The notes under the pieces were generated by a model, which did not search any database, was not told the DNA's origin, and saw nothing but the letters and a program-made list of their open reading frames with translations. A program made the translations under genes and the position numbers. A stretch of 64,000 bases of DNA from positions 33,524 through 97,523 of the forward strand of contig NZ_PPQN01000014.1 in NCBI RefSeq assembly GCF_002901995.1, written 5' to 3'. This document shows positions 24,263 through 33,501 of the stretch, piece by piece. The first letter of the stretch is position 1, and each line of letters opens with the position of its first letter. This DNA is from Staphylococcus coagulans (GTDB lineage Bacteria; Bacillota; Bacilli; Staphylococcales; Staphylococcaceae).

Positions 24263-25125
24263 TTAAATTTGAAGAAGTTTCATACACGTATCAGAAAAAG
24301 ACGCCGTATGAATATCAAGCACTCAATCAAATATCAACTGAATTTTCACCTGGGCGTTATTATGCCATTATTGGAAAAACAGGCTCAGGGAAATCAACTT
24401 TAATTCAACATTTCAATGGGCTCTTAAAACCTACACAAGGCCATATGCAAGTATTAGACGTCGCCATCAATCCAAAGACAAAAGATAAAAAATTAAAGTC
24501 AATTAGAAAACGAATTGGGATGGTGTTTCAATTTCCTGAGTCACAACTTTTTGAAGAGACAGTCGAAAAGGAAGTACTATTTGGTCCTCAAAACTACGGA
24601 CTGGATATTGAAGCAGCGCGTGCCAAAGCGATGCGCTTATTAACAGAGTTAGGTTTTGATGCAGAAGCCACAATGAAGCAATCTCCTTTCTTACTGTCAG
24701 GCGGTCAAATGAGAAAAGTCGCACTCACTGCAATTCTCACGATGGATCCTGATATTTTAATTTTAGATGAACCTACAGCAGGATTAGATCCACGCAGTCG
24801 AGAACAGGTTATGCAGTTATTTAAAAAATTGCAACTGGAACAGCATAAAACGGTCATTTTAGTGACACATGATATGAATGATGTGGCACGATTTGCTGAC
24901 GAAGTTAAAATAATGCAAAAAGGGAGCCTTATTGAATCGACGACACCACAACAATTTTTTTCACGTACTGAAGACGTTCAAGCTTTGCACCTTTGTTTGC
25001 CTGATATCGTGCGTTTACAAAGAGATATTGAAGCGCGCTTAGGGATTCAATTTGAACAGCTTGCAATGACAGAAGAGGCGTTTGCTACGATGTTCAAAGA
25101 ATGGAGGCAACGTCATGAAAGATAA
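24259..25125 (+). CDS. ecfA2: ECF transporter ATPase EcfA2
   Basis: A 288-residue partner ATPase. Walker A is GKTGSGKST, the Q-loop is GMVFQFPESQLF (the FPExQ variant typical of EcfA2), the signature is LSGGQMRKVA, and Walker B is ILILDEPTAGLDP. Its end overlaps the start of ecfT by 11 nt, so all three subunits are translationally coupled. Confidence 0.95.
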   Translation: MIKFEEVSYTYQKKTPYEYQALNQISTEFSPGRYYAIIGKTGSGKSTLIQHFNGLLKPTQGHMQVLDVAINPKTKDKKLKSIRKRIGMVFQFPESQLFEETVEKEVLFGPQNYGLDIEAARAKAMRLLTELGFDAEATMKQSPFLLSGGQMRKVALTAILTMDPDILILDEPTAGLDPRSREQVMQLFKKLQLEQHKTVILVTHDMNDVARFADEVKIMQKGSLIESTTPQQFFSRTEDVQALHLCLPDIVRLQRDIEARLGIQFEQLAMTEEAFATMFKEWRQRHER

Positions 25126-25918
25126 ATTGATTATTGGACGTTACTTACCATTAGACACTTTCGTTCATCGCTTAGACCCACGTGGTAAATTCATCTTTGT
25201 ATTTTTATTTATTATTGTTATTTTTTTGAGTCACCATCCGTATAGTTATTTGTGGCTTGCTTTCATATTGTTAATGATTTTAAAAGCCGCACGTATTCCA
25301 CTGGGGTTTCTTTTAAAAGGGTTACTTCCAATTTTTATCTTTTTACTATTAACACTAGTGATGCATCTGTTTTTAACGAAAGGCGGAACACGATTATTTG
25401 AATGGGGCATTCTGTCTATTGATTCTAATGGAATTAGAGAAGGGATTTTAATTGTACTGCGCCTTGCTTACATTATGATTATTTCAACACTACTTACTTT
25501 GACGACAAGTCCTCTAAACCTTACAGAAGCTTTTGATCGTTTATTTAAACCGTTGAAATATATCAAAGTCCCTGTAGCTGCGTTAAGTATGATGATGTCT
25601 ATTGCACTACGATTTATTCCTACTTTGATGGAAGAATTAGATAAAATTGTGTTATCACAAAAATCTCGGGGCTCAGATATTAGTTCTGGCTCCATTGTGG
25701 CACGTATTAAGGCGTTTATCCCTTTAATGATTCCATTGTTTATTTCTGCCTTTCAACGTGCAGAAGAATTGGCTATCGCTATGGAAGTGAGAGGCTATGA
25801 TGCAAATCAGCAGAGAACAAGTTATCGTGTACTAGAATGGCACGTTAAAGATACGCTTGCCTTACTAAGTATCATTCCAATTGCAGTCATTTCGATATGG
25901 TTAGGCCATCATTTTTAG
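25115..25918 (+). CDS. ecfT: ECF transporter transmembrane protein EcfT
   Basis: A 267-residue membrane protein. ATG 25115 is chosen over the upstream in-frame ATG 25082 because GGAGGC lies just before it and the N-terminus MKDKLIIGRYLPLDTFVHRLDPR is typical. It has about five membrane helices and the coupling-helix motifs SRGSDISSG and VRGYDANQ (the Ala/Ser-Arg-Gly type) that contact the two ATPases. Confidence 0.94.
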   Translation: MKDKLIIGRYLPLDTFVHRLDPRGKFIFVFLFIIVIFLSHHPYSYLWLAFILLMILKAARIPLGFLLKGLLPIFIFLLLTLVMHLFLTKGGTRLFEWGILSIDSNGIREGILIVLRLAYIMIISTLLTLTTSPLNLTEAFDRLFKPLKYIKVPVAALSMMMSIALRFIPTLMEELDKIVLSQKSRGSDISSGSIVARIKAFIPLMIPLFISAFQRAEELAIAMEVRGYDANQQRTSYRVLEWHVKDTLALLSIIPIAVISIWLGHHF

Positions 25919-25938
25919 ATTGAGAAAAGGAGAATTTT

Positions 25939-26742
25939 ATGCAACGTGTGTTAGTGAAAATCAGTTATAATGGGGCACAATTTTTAGGCTTTCAAATTCA
26001 AAACCAAGGTCGTACAGTGCAAGGCTATTTTGAAAAAATATTGAAACGCATGCATCAAAAGCCTGTTCGAATTCACCCTACAAGTCGCACAGATCGTGGT
26101 GTTCATGCAAAAGAACAGTATTTCCATTTCGATACGGATTTGAATATTACGCCTAATAAGTGGCAACATGCCATGAATAGTGCGTTACCAGATGATATTT
26201 ATGTTCATGAAGTCTCTTTAATCGATTCAGATTTTCACTGTCGTTATGATTGTGTAGGTAAACGCTATCGATACGCTATTTATCAAGATACACATCGCAA
26301 TCCATTTCTCGCGCATTTGAAAACGCTCGAGGCCCATGCACTTAATATTGAAGCGATGCAAGCAGCTGCACGTCATTTTATTGGAACGCATGATTTTACT
26401 AGTTTCTGTTCTCAAAAGACTGAAGTTGAAAGTAAAACACGTACGATTTATGAAAGTCGCATTGAAGTCACTGAAGATGGCTTAGATTTTATTATTACAG
26501 GGTCAGGTTTTTTATATAATATGGTACGTGTCATTATGGCTTACTTACTTGAAGTCGGAAAAGGTAAGCGACAAGGTGAGGATATTCCACATATTCTTAA
26601 AATGAAAGATCGAACGCTTGTACCACATACAGCACCGGCAGAAGGTCTCTATTTAGAAAAGGTATATTTATCGCCAGAACAGCTCAAAAAAGACTTTGGT
26701 GAAACAATTAATATTCATACGAAAAAATCGTCACAAATTTAA
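25939..26742 (+). CDS. truA: tRNA pseudouridine(38-40) synthase
   Basis: A 267-residue enzyme. The catalytic aspartate is D52 in [10 protein letters not shown], and the [16 protein letters not shown] segment is typical of the C-terminal half. It modifies uridines 38-40 in the anticodon arm. Follows ecfT by 20 nt with an AAAGGAG site. Confidence 0.96.
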   Translation: MQRVLVKISYNGAQFLGFQIQNQGRTVQGYFEKILKRMHQKPVRIHPTSRTDRGVHAKEQYFHFDTDLNITPNKWQHAMNSALPDDIYVHEVSLIDSDFHCRYDCVGKRYRYAIYQDTHRNPFLAHLKTLEAHALNIEAMQAAARHFIGTHDFTSFCSQKTEVESKTRTIYESRIEVTEDGLDFIITGSGFLYNMVRVIMAYLLEVGKGKRQGEDIPHILKMKDRTLVPHTAPAEGLYLEKVYLSPEQLKKDFGETINIHTKKSSQI

Positions 26743-26751
26743 TGAAATACA

Positions 26752-26780
26752 TTGACATTAAGGCGTAAAACTTATAAGAT
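26752..26780 (+). promoter_or_regulatory. Predicted promoter of rplM-rpsI
   Basis: TTGACA at 26752-26757, a 17-nt spacer and TAAGAT at 26775-26780, directly after truA. Confidence 0.75.
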
Positions 26781-26786
26781 AGTTAA

Positions 26787-26957
26787 CGGTATTGTTTTAT
26801 ATCACCCCACGATAAGCCCCGGAAACTTATTGTGTTACAAAGATATATAAGCAGGAAAGAACAACAGTTAACGGAATAAATATCTCGCTCTAGGTTGTGC
26901 TGTCACAACCAGCTGAAAGACAAATAGGAAAGATTTATTCACTAGGAGGACAATATT
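26787..26957 (+). ncRNA. L13-type ribosomal leader
   Basis: About 170 nt between the promoter and rplM, with paired segments (for example GGTTGTG / CACAACC around 26893-26910) and two copies of AGTTAACGG near 26782 and 26867. Bacillales rplM genes carry a known L13 leader with autoregulatory proposals. Position and structure fit; I could not test a covariance model. Confidence 0.6.
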
Positions 26958-27395
26958 ATGCGTCAAACATTTATGGCAAATGAATCAAACATTGAGCGCA
27001 AATGGTATGTTGTTGATGCTGAAGGACAAACTTTAGGACGTTTAGCTTCAGAAGTCGCAGCTATCTTACGCGGTAAAAATAAAGTCACTTACACACCACA
27101 CGTTGACAGTGGTGATTACGTTATCATCATTAACGCTTCAAAAATCGAATTTACTGGTAAAAAAGAAAGCGATAAAATTTACTACCGTCACTCAAATCAC
27201 CCAGGTGGTTTAAAATCAATCACTGCTGGTGAATTAAGACGTACAAACCCAGAACGTTTATTAGAAAACGCAATTAAAGGGATGTTACCAAGTTCACGTT
27301 TAGGTGAAAAACAAGGTAAAAAATTATTCGTTTATGGTGGCGCTGAACATCCACACGCTGCACAACAACCAGAAAACTACGAGTTACGTGGTTAA
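26958..27395 (+). CDS. rplM: 50S ribosomal protein uL13
   Basis: A 145-residue protein beginning [20 protein letters not shown], matching the staphylococcal start. Intact motifs are [14 protein letters not shown] and [16 protein letters not shown]. It binds early in 50S assembly. Ribosome site TAGGAGGAC. Confidence 0.98.
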   Translation: MRQTFMANESNIERKWYVVDAEGQTLGRLASEVAAILRGKNKVTYTPHVDSGDYVIIINASKIEFTGKKESDKIYYRHSNHPGGLKSITAGELRRTNPERLLENAIKGMLPSSRLGEKQGKKLFVYGGAEHPHAAQQPENYELRG

Positions 27396-27414
27396 TTAGA
27401 AGGAGGAAATTACA

Positions 27415-27807
27415 TTGGCACAAGTTGAATATAAAGGCACAGGCCGTCGTAAAAACTCAGTAGCACGTGTACGTTTAGTACCAGGTGAAGGTAACATCAA
27501 AGTGAACGATCGCGATGTACGCGACTACTTACCATTCGAATCATTAATCTTAGACTTAAACCAACCATTTGATGTAACAGAAACTAAAGGTAACTATGAC
27601 GTTTTAGTAAATGTACACGGTGGCGGTTTCACTGGTCAAGCACAAGCAATCCGTCACGGTATTGCACGTGCATTATTAGAAGCAGATCCTGAATACAGAG
27701 GTTCTTTAAAACGTGCTGGATTACTTACTCGTGACCCACGTATGAAAGAACGTAAAAAACCAGGTCTTAAAAAAGCACGTCGTTCACCACAATTCTCAAA
27801 ACGTTAA
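27415..27807 (+). CDS. rpsI: 30S ribosomal protein uS9
   Basis: A 130-residue protein starting at TTG ([19 protein letters not shown]...) after AAGGAGG. It ends in the conserved [11 protein letters not shown] tail that touches P-site tRNA. Co-transcribed with rplM. Confidence 0.98.
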   Translation: MAQVEYKGTGRRKNSVARVRLVPGEGNIKVNDRDVRDYLPFESLILDLNQPFDVTETKGNYDVLVNVHGGGFTGQAQAIRHGIARALLEADPEYRGSLKRAGLLTRDPRMKERKKPGLKKARRSPQFSKR

Positions 27808-27831
27808 TATCGTTGTTATATCAACATTTAC

Positions 27832-27868
27832 AGCACTTTCCAACTTTTGTTGGAGAGTGCTTTTTGTA
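27832..27868 (+). terminator. Terminator after rpsI
   Basis: Stem AGCACTTTCCAAC / GTTGGAGAGTGCT with one mismatch, a short TTTT loop, and TTTTTGTATTTTT after it. It marks the edge of the conserved core before the accessory stretch. Confidence 0.88.
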
Positions 27869-28084
27869 TTTTTATTGGAATATTTAGTTATCATTTCGAT
27901 ATCTAGAAAAGAATTATTTTGTTTAGTAAAATATGCGAAGTTCAACCTAATGTAACTATGTCAATTGATATTTTTTACTCTATAATTTATTCATAAAGAT
28001 GGTATAGCTGCAAATGTTAATCGATTGATATTTGATTGAATGATATAATGAAATCAATAATATGCATGATTGAGAGGTTTAAAT

Positions 28085-29515
28085 ATGACTATTAGTAATT
28101 ATCTACATTTCTTACAAACTGAGGTTGAGGGGCAACTGTTAGATAGAAAGAGAGCATCAATAAGCCCTAAAGATGTTGCTCAGCATATCTGTGCGTTTGC
28201 GAATGCGGAAGGTGGCAAATTAGTGATTGGTATTGAGGACAATGGAGAGATCTCAGGTTTTAATCATGCAAAAGCAAAAAAGAAAGAATTATATATAGAA
28301 GCACCATTTGAACATTTATACAGAATACCTAAATATACATATGAATTAATAGACGTGAAAAAACTTGATGGAACCCTAGATCAAATTTTGGTTTTTGATA
28401 TTGAACCTAGTTATGATGCTATTATCACTTTAAAGGATGATTCAGTTTATTTAAGAATTAACGATAAGAGTAGAAAACTCACACATAACCAAATTACAAA
28501 TTTAGAGTACGATCGTGGTGCACGTCGCTTTGAAGAAGAATTAGTGGAGTACTCGAGTTTTGAAGATGTGGATGAAAATCTAGTAAATGAATTTAAACAA
28601 TTACTTAATACAAATGTAGAAAACGAAAAACTATTAAAAGCTAGGGGCTTCATGCGTGAAGGTAAATTGACAGTAGCTGGTTTGTTATTATTTAGTAATA
28701 ATATCAATGTTTACTTACCCAGTGCTAGAATTCGATTTATGAGATATGAAGGTACTAAAGAAGAGACAGGTGCTCGACTTAATGTAGTTAAAGATATTAC
28801 TTTTGAAAAAGCCTTACCGATAGCAATCAGAGAAGCAAGAGCTTTTATCAATACTCAATTACGAGAATACACCTTTCTAGGAAAAGAAGGCAAATTTGTC
28901 ACGCTACCTGAATATCCTGAATTTGCGTGGTTTGAGGGGATGATTAATGCGATTATACATCGTAGATATGATAATCAAGGTGATCATATTAGAATAAAAA
29001 TGTTTGATGATAGATTAGAAATTAGTAGCCCAGGTGCACTTCCTGCTTCTGTTACTTTAGAAAATATTAAAGAAGAAAGGTATTCACGAAATCCTAAATT
29101 AGCCGCTGCATTAACTCAATATAAGTGGGTTAGAGAATCAAATGAAGGTGTTGGACGTATATTTGATGAAATGAAAGACTATTTTCTAGATGATCCTGTT
29201 TATTCAGAGCCCAATAATAGTTCAGTTCAGCTGACTTTGAAGAATAATATTGTTGCTAGGAAAGAAAGAGAAACAGGTCGAGTAAGCAATATAATCACGC
29301 CTGAGTTATTTGATAGCTTAAATGAGCAACAAGAATTAATTGTGAGACATTTATATAACCAAGGAGAATTAACAGCTTCGAAAATTGCTGCGATAATTCA
29401 AAGATCTGTTCCTACAGCAAGAAAAAGGTTAAAAGAATTAGAAGAAATGAATGTCATATCTACGCATGGATCAAGTAAAAATGATCCGAAAAGAACGTAT
29501 TACTTATTAGATTGA
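28085..29515 (+). CDS. AlbA_2/Schlafen-like and HATPase_c_4 protein (predicted transcriptional regulator, COG2865 type)
   Basis: A 476-residue protein if ATG 28085 is the start, which has GAGAGG six bases before it; an in-frame TTG at 28070 is weaker. N-terminal (about 10-130) is an AlbA_2 domain, seen in HICAFANAEGGKLVIGIEDNGEISGF. The middle (about 290-390) looks like the HATPase_c_4 domain, with MINAIIHRRY, DDRLEISSPGALP and ESNEGVGRIFDEM. The C-terminus (about 415-476) is a winged helix (LTASKIAAIIQRSVPTARKRL). Members are widespread regulators or defence-associated proteins of unclear role. It sits in an AT-rich accessory stretch beside tandem repeats. Confidence 0.8.
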   Translation: MTISNYLHFLQTEVEGQLLDRKRASISPKDVAQHICAFANAEGGKLVIGIEDNGEISGFNHAKAKKKELYIEAPFEHLYRIPKYTYELIDVKKLDGTLDQILVFDIEPSYDAIITLKDDSVYLRINDKSRKLTHNQITNLEYDRGARRFEEELVEYSSFEDVDENLVNEFKQLLNTNVENEKLLKARGFMREGKLTVAGLLLFSNNINVYLPSARIRFMRYEGTKEETGARLNVVKDITFEKALPIAIREARAFINTQLREYTFLGKEGKFVTLPEYPEFAWFEGMINAIIHRRYDNQGDHIRIKMFDDRLEISSPGALPASVTLENIKEERYSRNPKLAAALTQYKWVRESNEGVGRIFDEMKDYFLDDPVYSEPNNSSVQLTLKNNIVARKERETGRVSNIITPELFDSLNEQQELIVRHLYNQGELTASKIAAIIQRSVPTARKRLKELEEMNVISTHGSSKNDPKRTYYLLD

Positions 29516-29530
29516 TAAATAATTTGTAAA

Positions 29531-29720
29531 CTTTCGAGTAACTCAAAAGGAAAGGTACTGAGCTATATAGAAAGTCCAATAACATCAAGGTGTTCGAAGG
29601 GTTTCGAGTAAAATAAAAAACTTTCGAGTAGCTCAAAAGGTAGAGGGCTGAGCTATATAGAAAATCCAATAATATCAAGGTGTTCGAAGAGTTTCGAGTA
29701 AAATAAAAAACTTTCGAGTA
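29531..29720. repeat. 90-bp tandem repeat, two copies plus a 10-base third start
   Basis: CTTTCGAGTA occurs at 29531, 29621 and 29711, exactly 90 bases apart, and the two full units are about 90 percent identical by eye. Each unit also contains GTTTCGAGTA about 70 bases in. The units are non-coding on the plus strand; the 72-codon minus-strand frame over them only reflects the repetition. Confidence 0.85.
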
Positions 29721-29829
29721 CTGTAACGCTACAAAGGAAGAGTATGCTAAAAATTTTTTATTTGAATTGGTTGTTGAGCCTGATCATATTGACTTAGGTG
29801 ATATTTGGATACTTATAGAAGTAATTTAA
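29707..29829 (+). pseudogene. Gene remnant, 3' end of an unrecognised coding sequence
   Basis: After a stop codon at 29704 the frame stays open for 40 codons to TAA at 29827-29829 and reads like real protein, with segments such as YAKNFLFELVVEPDHIDLGDI and IWILIEVI. There is no start codon or ribosome site. It follows the tandem repeat immediately, so the repeat array may have replaced its 5' part. Origin not recognised. Confidence 0.4.
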
Positions 29830-29909
29830 AGATAACTTAAACTGTTCAGTTTATGCAATCATGTGACTATTGATCTAATTACTAGATAATGTAATAAAGG
29901 AGATTACTT

Positions 29910-30164
29910 ATGCGCGATGCTCGTGATATATTGAAACTAATTCTCGATATAGCTAAACAAGATGAGCGTATTGTATCCGTCTTACTAAATGGGTCAAGAG
30001 CTAATCCCTATAGTGGGAATGATCGACTTCAAGATTATGATATTATTTTTGCAACTGAATATGTAAATGAATTTGTTAAAGATAAAGAATGGCACAAGCA
30101 GTTTGGTCCTATATTAGGCCCTCTGTCAAATAGGACTGATGAGTATACTATAGAGGTTAAGTAG
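29910..30164 (+). pseudogene. Truncated aminoglycoside 6-adenylyltransferase (AadK/AadE-like)
   Basis: An 84-codon frame with a good AAAGGAG site. The first 65 residues match the start of the ANT(6) family, MRDARDILKLILDIAKQDER, then NGSRANP and DYDIIFA carrying the nucleotidyltransferase Gly-Ser and Asp-X-Asp residues. The family is normally about 285-300 residues, so over two thirds is missing. The last ~20 residues do not look like the family and are probably out-of-register sequence. Unlikely to be active. Confidence 0.7.
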
Positions 30165-30314
30165 CATCGTGTTGCTTAATCTTTTTTGCTTGAGGCCCTA
30201 AAAGAAACCCTAACAATATATGTATGATGAATGTATATACCTAATTATCCATACGGGCTAGATAAAGAAATTGCTTTATGTTATTATAATTAAAATTATA
30301 TAAGCAAACTTTGC

Positions 30315-30537
30315 ACAAGAAGAGTAATTGTATATTTTTTTATAGCGAGCTATTGAGGGTGGGAGAATAGCAAAAATTATATTGATGAAGCGCGTCTTGT
30401 GGGTAACGTATTGAACCTAAGTAGGTACGTTCGGTGGTCACATCGTTAACAATGAGAGTGTATGTTTTTAGGCATAAATATGAGTGGTACCGTGAATGTA
30501 AAGTTCACCTCTATGATAGGGGGTGGACTTTTTTTAT
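30315..30537 (+). promoter_or_regulatory. T-box leader with arginine (CGC) specifier
   Basis: The Stem I base is CACAAGA (30315-30321) with TCTTGTG (30395-30401). On the 3' side GAAG precedes CGC at 30391-30393 and a following G, matching the GAA-N-specifier-purine layout of known T-boxes (as I recall for glyQS). The T-box antiterminator core is GAGTGGTACCGTG (30482-30494), with TGGT at 30485-30488 to pair with the uncharged tRNA end. A terminator follows at 30500-30537. The CGC specifier (Arg) agrees with the downstream argS-type gene. Uncharged tRNA-Arg should promote read-through. Confidence 0.88.
30500..30537 (+). terminator. T-box attenuator terminator
   Basis: AAGTTCACCTC pairs with GGGGTGGACTT (some G-T pairs) around a short loop, followed by seven Ts. 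It is the default OFF structure of the T-box. Confidence 0.85.
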
Positions 30538-30558
30538 TTTAATAGGGAGTGATTTTTA

Positions 30559-32232
30559 ATGAAGCAATTGTTAGCTAATATATTATCTGAACATATCTCG
30601 TTTTTAACAGTACAAGAGATTTTAAAACTAATAGAGCGACCTAAATATCAAGAACAAGGCGATTTTTCATTTCCTTGTTTTGCTTTAAGTAAACATTTAA
30701 AAAAGAATTCTAGAGTTATTGCAGAAGAACTAAAGGACAATATTGAAAGGAAAGAAATTAAGTCAATCCAAGCTATCAACGGCTATTTAAATGTGTTTTT
30801 TGCTCCAAACTATGTAGGATTGGATGTCATTAATGATGTTTTACAAAAAGGTGAATCTGTTGGCGAGCAGGATATAGGTCAACAACAAGTCGTGACGATG
30901 GATATTTCTTCACCTAATATTGCTAAACCATTTTCGATGGGACATTTGAGATCAACTGTAATTGGGAATGCAATGGCACTTATTATGGAGAAACTGAATT
31001 ATCAGCCTGTTAAGATCAATCATCTAGGGGATTGGGGGACGCAGTTTGGAAAACTAATTGTAGCTTATCAGAAATGGGGAGATAAGGATGCTGTTACTGC
31101 AGACCCTATTCCTGAATTATTCAAACTCTATGTAAAATTTCATGAAGCGGCTGAGCATGATGAAAAGCTTAACGAAGAAGGGCGCCATGCATTTTTAATG
31201 CTCGAGCAGAATCATCAAGCGTATACTGAGTTGTGGCAGTGGTTTAGAGAAGTCTCATTAAATGCTTTTAATCAGTTATATCAGCGCTTGAACATCACTT
31301 TTGATTCATATAATGGAGAAGCTTTTTATAATGATAAAATGGAGAGCGTTGTAGAATTATTGAAGAAAAAACACTTATTAGTCCTAGATCATGGTGCAGA
31401 AGTTGTAAAGCTTTCTGATATGCCTCCAGCTTTAATAAAGAAAAATAATGGTTCTACCCTTTATATAACGAGAGATTTAGCCACAGCCATTTATAGAAAG
31501 GAAAAGTATGATTTTTCTTATTCATATTACTTTGTTGGTAATGAGCAATCGCTTCATTTTAAACAGCTGATAGAAGTATTGAAACTTATGGGGTATCAAT
31601 GGGCAAACCATATGAAACATATTTCCTTTGGTATGATTTTAAAAGATGGCAAGAAAATGTCGACACGTAAAGATAAAGTGATTTTTCTCGAAGATGTATT
31701 GAATGAGGCAGTCGCATTAGCAAAGTCTAATATTAAAGAAAAATCAACAAAGCTGAAAAATATTGATGAAGTGAGTGAACAAGTAGGCATAGGTGCTGTT
31801 ATATTTAATGACTTGAAGCATGATCGTCAGAATGATATCGAATTTAATTTAGAAGAAATGTTAAAGCCAGAAGGTAATACGTGTCTATATCTTCAGTATA
31901 CCAACGCCAGAATCCACGCTATTATTCGTAAAGCAAATGTAGAAAGTGAGAAATTAAAAATAAAAAATTTAGATAAAGAAGCGTGGGATATTGTTAAAAC
32001 TTTAGATTTATTTGATGAAGTATTAATATCAGCAATGGAAAGAAAGTCGCCAGCTGAACTTGCTAAATATTTATTGCAGTTAGCACGTCGCTTCAATACT
32101 TACTATGCAAAAGTGAGAATATTAGATGATCAAGAGATGCTTAACGATAGAATCGGCGTTTTATTATCAGTATCTACAGTTATCGAAGAAGGTTTGAGAT
32201 TATTAGGTATTAAATCACCACGCGAATTGTAA
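30559..32232 (+). CDS. argS: Arginyl-tRNA synthetase, second type
   Basis: A 557-residue class I synthetase. The N-terminal Add-1 domain (about 1-100) is present. The ATP-binding HIGH-type site is FSMGHLRSTVIGN near residues 126-138, INHLGDWGTQFGKL follows, and the KMSKS-type loop is KKMSTRKDKVIFLED. The C-terminal anticodon-binding domain has YTNARIHAIIRKA near its start. It is unlike the housekeeping staphylococcal ArgRS I recall (MNIIDQVKQTL...) and resembles the streptococcal/lactobacillar form. It is probably an additional copy, controlled by the T-box above. Confidence 0.85.
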   Translation: MKQLLANILSEHISFLTVQEILKLIERPKYQEQGDFSFPCFALSKHLKKNSRVIAEELKDNIERKEIKSIQAINGYLNVFFAPNYVGLDVINDVLQKGESVGEQDIGQQQVVTMDISSPNIAKPFSMGHLRSTVIGNAMALIMEKLNYQPVKINHLGDWGTQFGKLIVAYQKWGDKDAVTADPIPELFKLYVKFHEAAEHDEKLNEEGRHAFLMLEQNHQAYTELWQWFREVSLNAFNQLYQRLNITFDSYNGEAFYNDKMESVVELLKKKHLLVLDHGAEVVKLSDMPPALIKKNNGSTLYITRDLATAIYRKEKYDFSYSYYFVGNEQSLHFKQLIEVLKLMGYQWANHMKHISFGMILKDGKKMSTRKDKVIFLEDVLNEAVALAKSNIKEKSTKLKNIDEVSEQVGIGAVIFNDLKHDRQNDIEFNLEEMLKPEGNTCLYLQYTNARIHAIIRKANVESEKLKIKNLDKEAWDIVKTLDLFDEVLISAMERKSPAELAKYLLQLARRFNTYYAKVRILDDQEMLNDRIGVLLSVSTVIEEGLRLLGIKSPREL

Positions 32233-32384
32233 AGTTAACAATATTTTCTGTCCTGCATGAAATGATTGCGTTAAACCCAAGAAAGCTCAAATGCTGTCTG
32301 GCTAAGCATGAATCAATACTCTTTTTTTACACATGATATTTCTATATTGCTAAACAAATATAGTTGAAGAATAATATACTTATC

Positions 32385-32436
32385 AAAAAAAGAAGTGACT
32401 AAGTAAAAAATATTTACTTACTCGCTTCTTTTTTTA
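32385..32436 (+). terminator. Terminator after argS
   Basis: A long stem from AAAAAAGAAGTGACTAAGTAAA with its near-complement ending CGCTTCTTTTTTT, two mismatches, loop of six. Strong T tract. Confidence 0.85.
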
Positions 32437-32538
32437 TACACGTTTTAAAAAAAATAAAGTTCCCATATATAATCATGAATAACCTCAAACATAAATATAA
32501 AAGAACTTTATAAATATAAAAAAATAACGTTGAAAGTC

Positions 32539-32569
32539 TTGCGCGTCACGTTACGTCATCCATTATATT
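32539..32569 (+). promoter_or_regulatory. Candidate MerR-type promoter
   Basis: TTGCGC at 32539-32544 and TATATT at 32564-32569 are separated by 19 nt, the lengthened spacer typical of MerR-activated promoters. A short dyad ACGT-T-ACGT lies in the spacer. It precedes the protease/MerR pair, consistent with autoregulation. The match is imperfect. Nothing else is visible in the 32437-32538 stretch. Confidence 0.35.
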
Positions 32570-32589
32570 GAGGTTAAGGAGGGATAACA

Positions 32590-33501
32590 ATGCCACCCAT
32601 TCATATCATAAAATCTGATAAAATTTATTTGAAATTATTGGAATTAGATCGCGCACAGAGAGACGCTTATTTTCGAGAAAATTTATTAAAGCATTTTCGA
32701 GAAAAATTTGAAATTCAACAGATACCCTTTGAACCAACAGCATCAGGTTTTGATGCCTTAATGCTGATGAATCAAACCCATGTTTCGCCTACAGAATTTA
32801 ATTCGAGTTATAAAAAACAAATGGATATGCTTGATGATGATTTCTGGGATAATTGTAAAAGTGCGATTGAAGATGTACTGAAGCGTTTTGAAAAGAAGGG
32901 GATGCATTCAAAGGTTAGTCAGTATACATTTACGGTCTTATTAGGAGATGAAAAAAAGCCAACGATGTTCCTTAATCAAAACTATGGAGGAGAAGGCGGA
33001 ATACCGGGATATGTATGGCTTTCATTAGTTCCAAATGCGTATACTTTGAAGCGAACAAAAAGTGCCATTGCACATGAGTTCAATCATAACTTGAGATACC
33101 AATACATTCAATGGGACGGTGGCTCTCTTGCAGAATTAATTATTTCTGAAGGTTTAGCTGAGAATTTTGTTGAGGCCATGTATAGGAAATCATATTTAGG
33201 ACCTTGGGTAACTGCGATAGATTGGAATCAATCACAAGCATTAATAAAAAATATCATAGGAAAACATCTAGACATTGATAACATGTTTGAAGCAATGCCT
33301 TATTTATACGGGGATGAGATTGCTCAATTATATAGTGGCAATCAAGTAGGGTTACCTCACTCAGCAGGTTATACTTGCGGTTATTATCTTGTTAAAACTT
33401 ATTTAGACAAGACAAACTGCGGGATTGAAGAAGCAACTATGAGGTCAGCACAAGAAATTTTAAACGAGGTGGAATCATTTTGGAATACGAATATCGTATA
33501 A
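32590..33501 (+). CDS. DUF2268 putative zinc-dependent protease
   Basis: A 303-residue protein of the YjaZ/DUF2268 family. The metal-binding motif is HEFNH in AIAHEFNHNLRYQY (about residues 160-173), followed by SEGLAENF with the likely third-ligand glutamate. No signal peptide, so cytosolic. It overlaps the MerR gene by 22 nt, pointing to joint expression. Substrate unknown. Confidence 0.75.
   Translation: MPPIHIIKSDKIYLKLLELDRAQRDAYFRENLLKHFREKFEIQQIPFEPTASGFDALMLMNQTHVSPTEFNSSYKKQMDMLDDDFWDNCKSAIEDVLKRFEKKGMHSKVSQYTFTVLLGDEKKPTMFLNQNYGGEGGIPGYVWLSLVPNAYTLKRTKSAIAHEFNHNLRYQYIQWDGGSLAELIISEGLAENFVEAMYRKSYLGPWVTAIDWNQSQALIKNIIGKHLDIDNMFEAMPYLYGDEIAQLYSGNQVGLPHSAGYTCGYYLVKTYLDKTNCGIEEATMRSAQEILNEVESFWNTNIV

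Noticed and set aside
29460..29678. 72-codon minus-strand frame in the 90-bp repeats
   Set aside because: Its repeated protein segments simply reflect the DNA repeat; no ribosome site or homology.
29531..29720. CRISPR-like array
   Set aside because: Period is 90 bases of near-identical sequence, with no short repeat plus unique spacer pattern and no cas genes.
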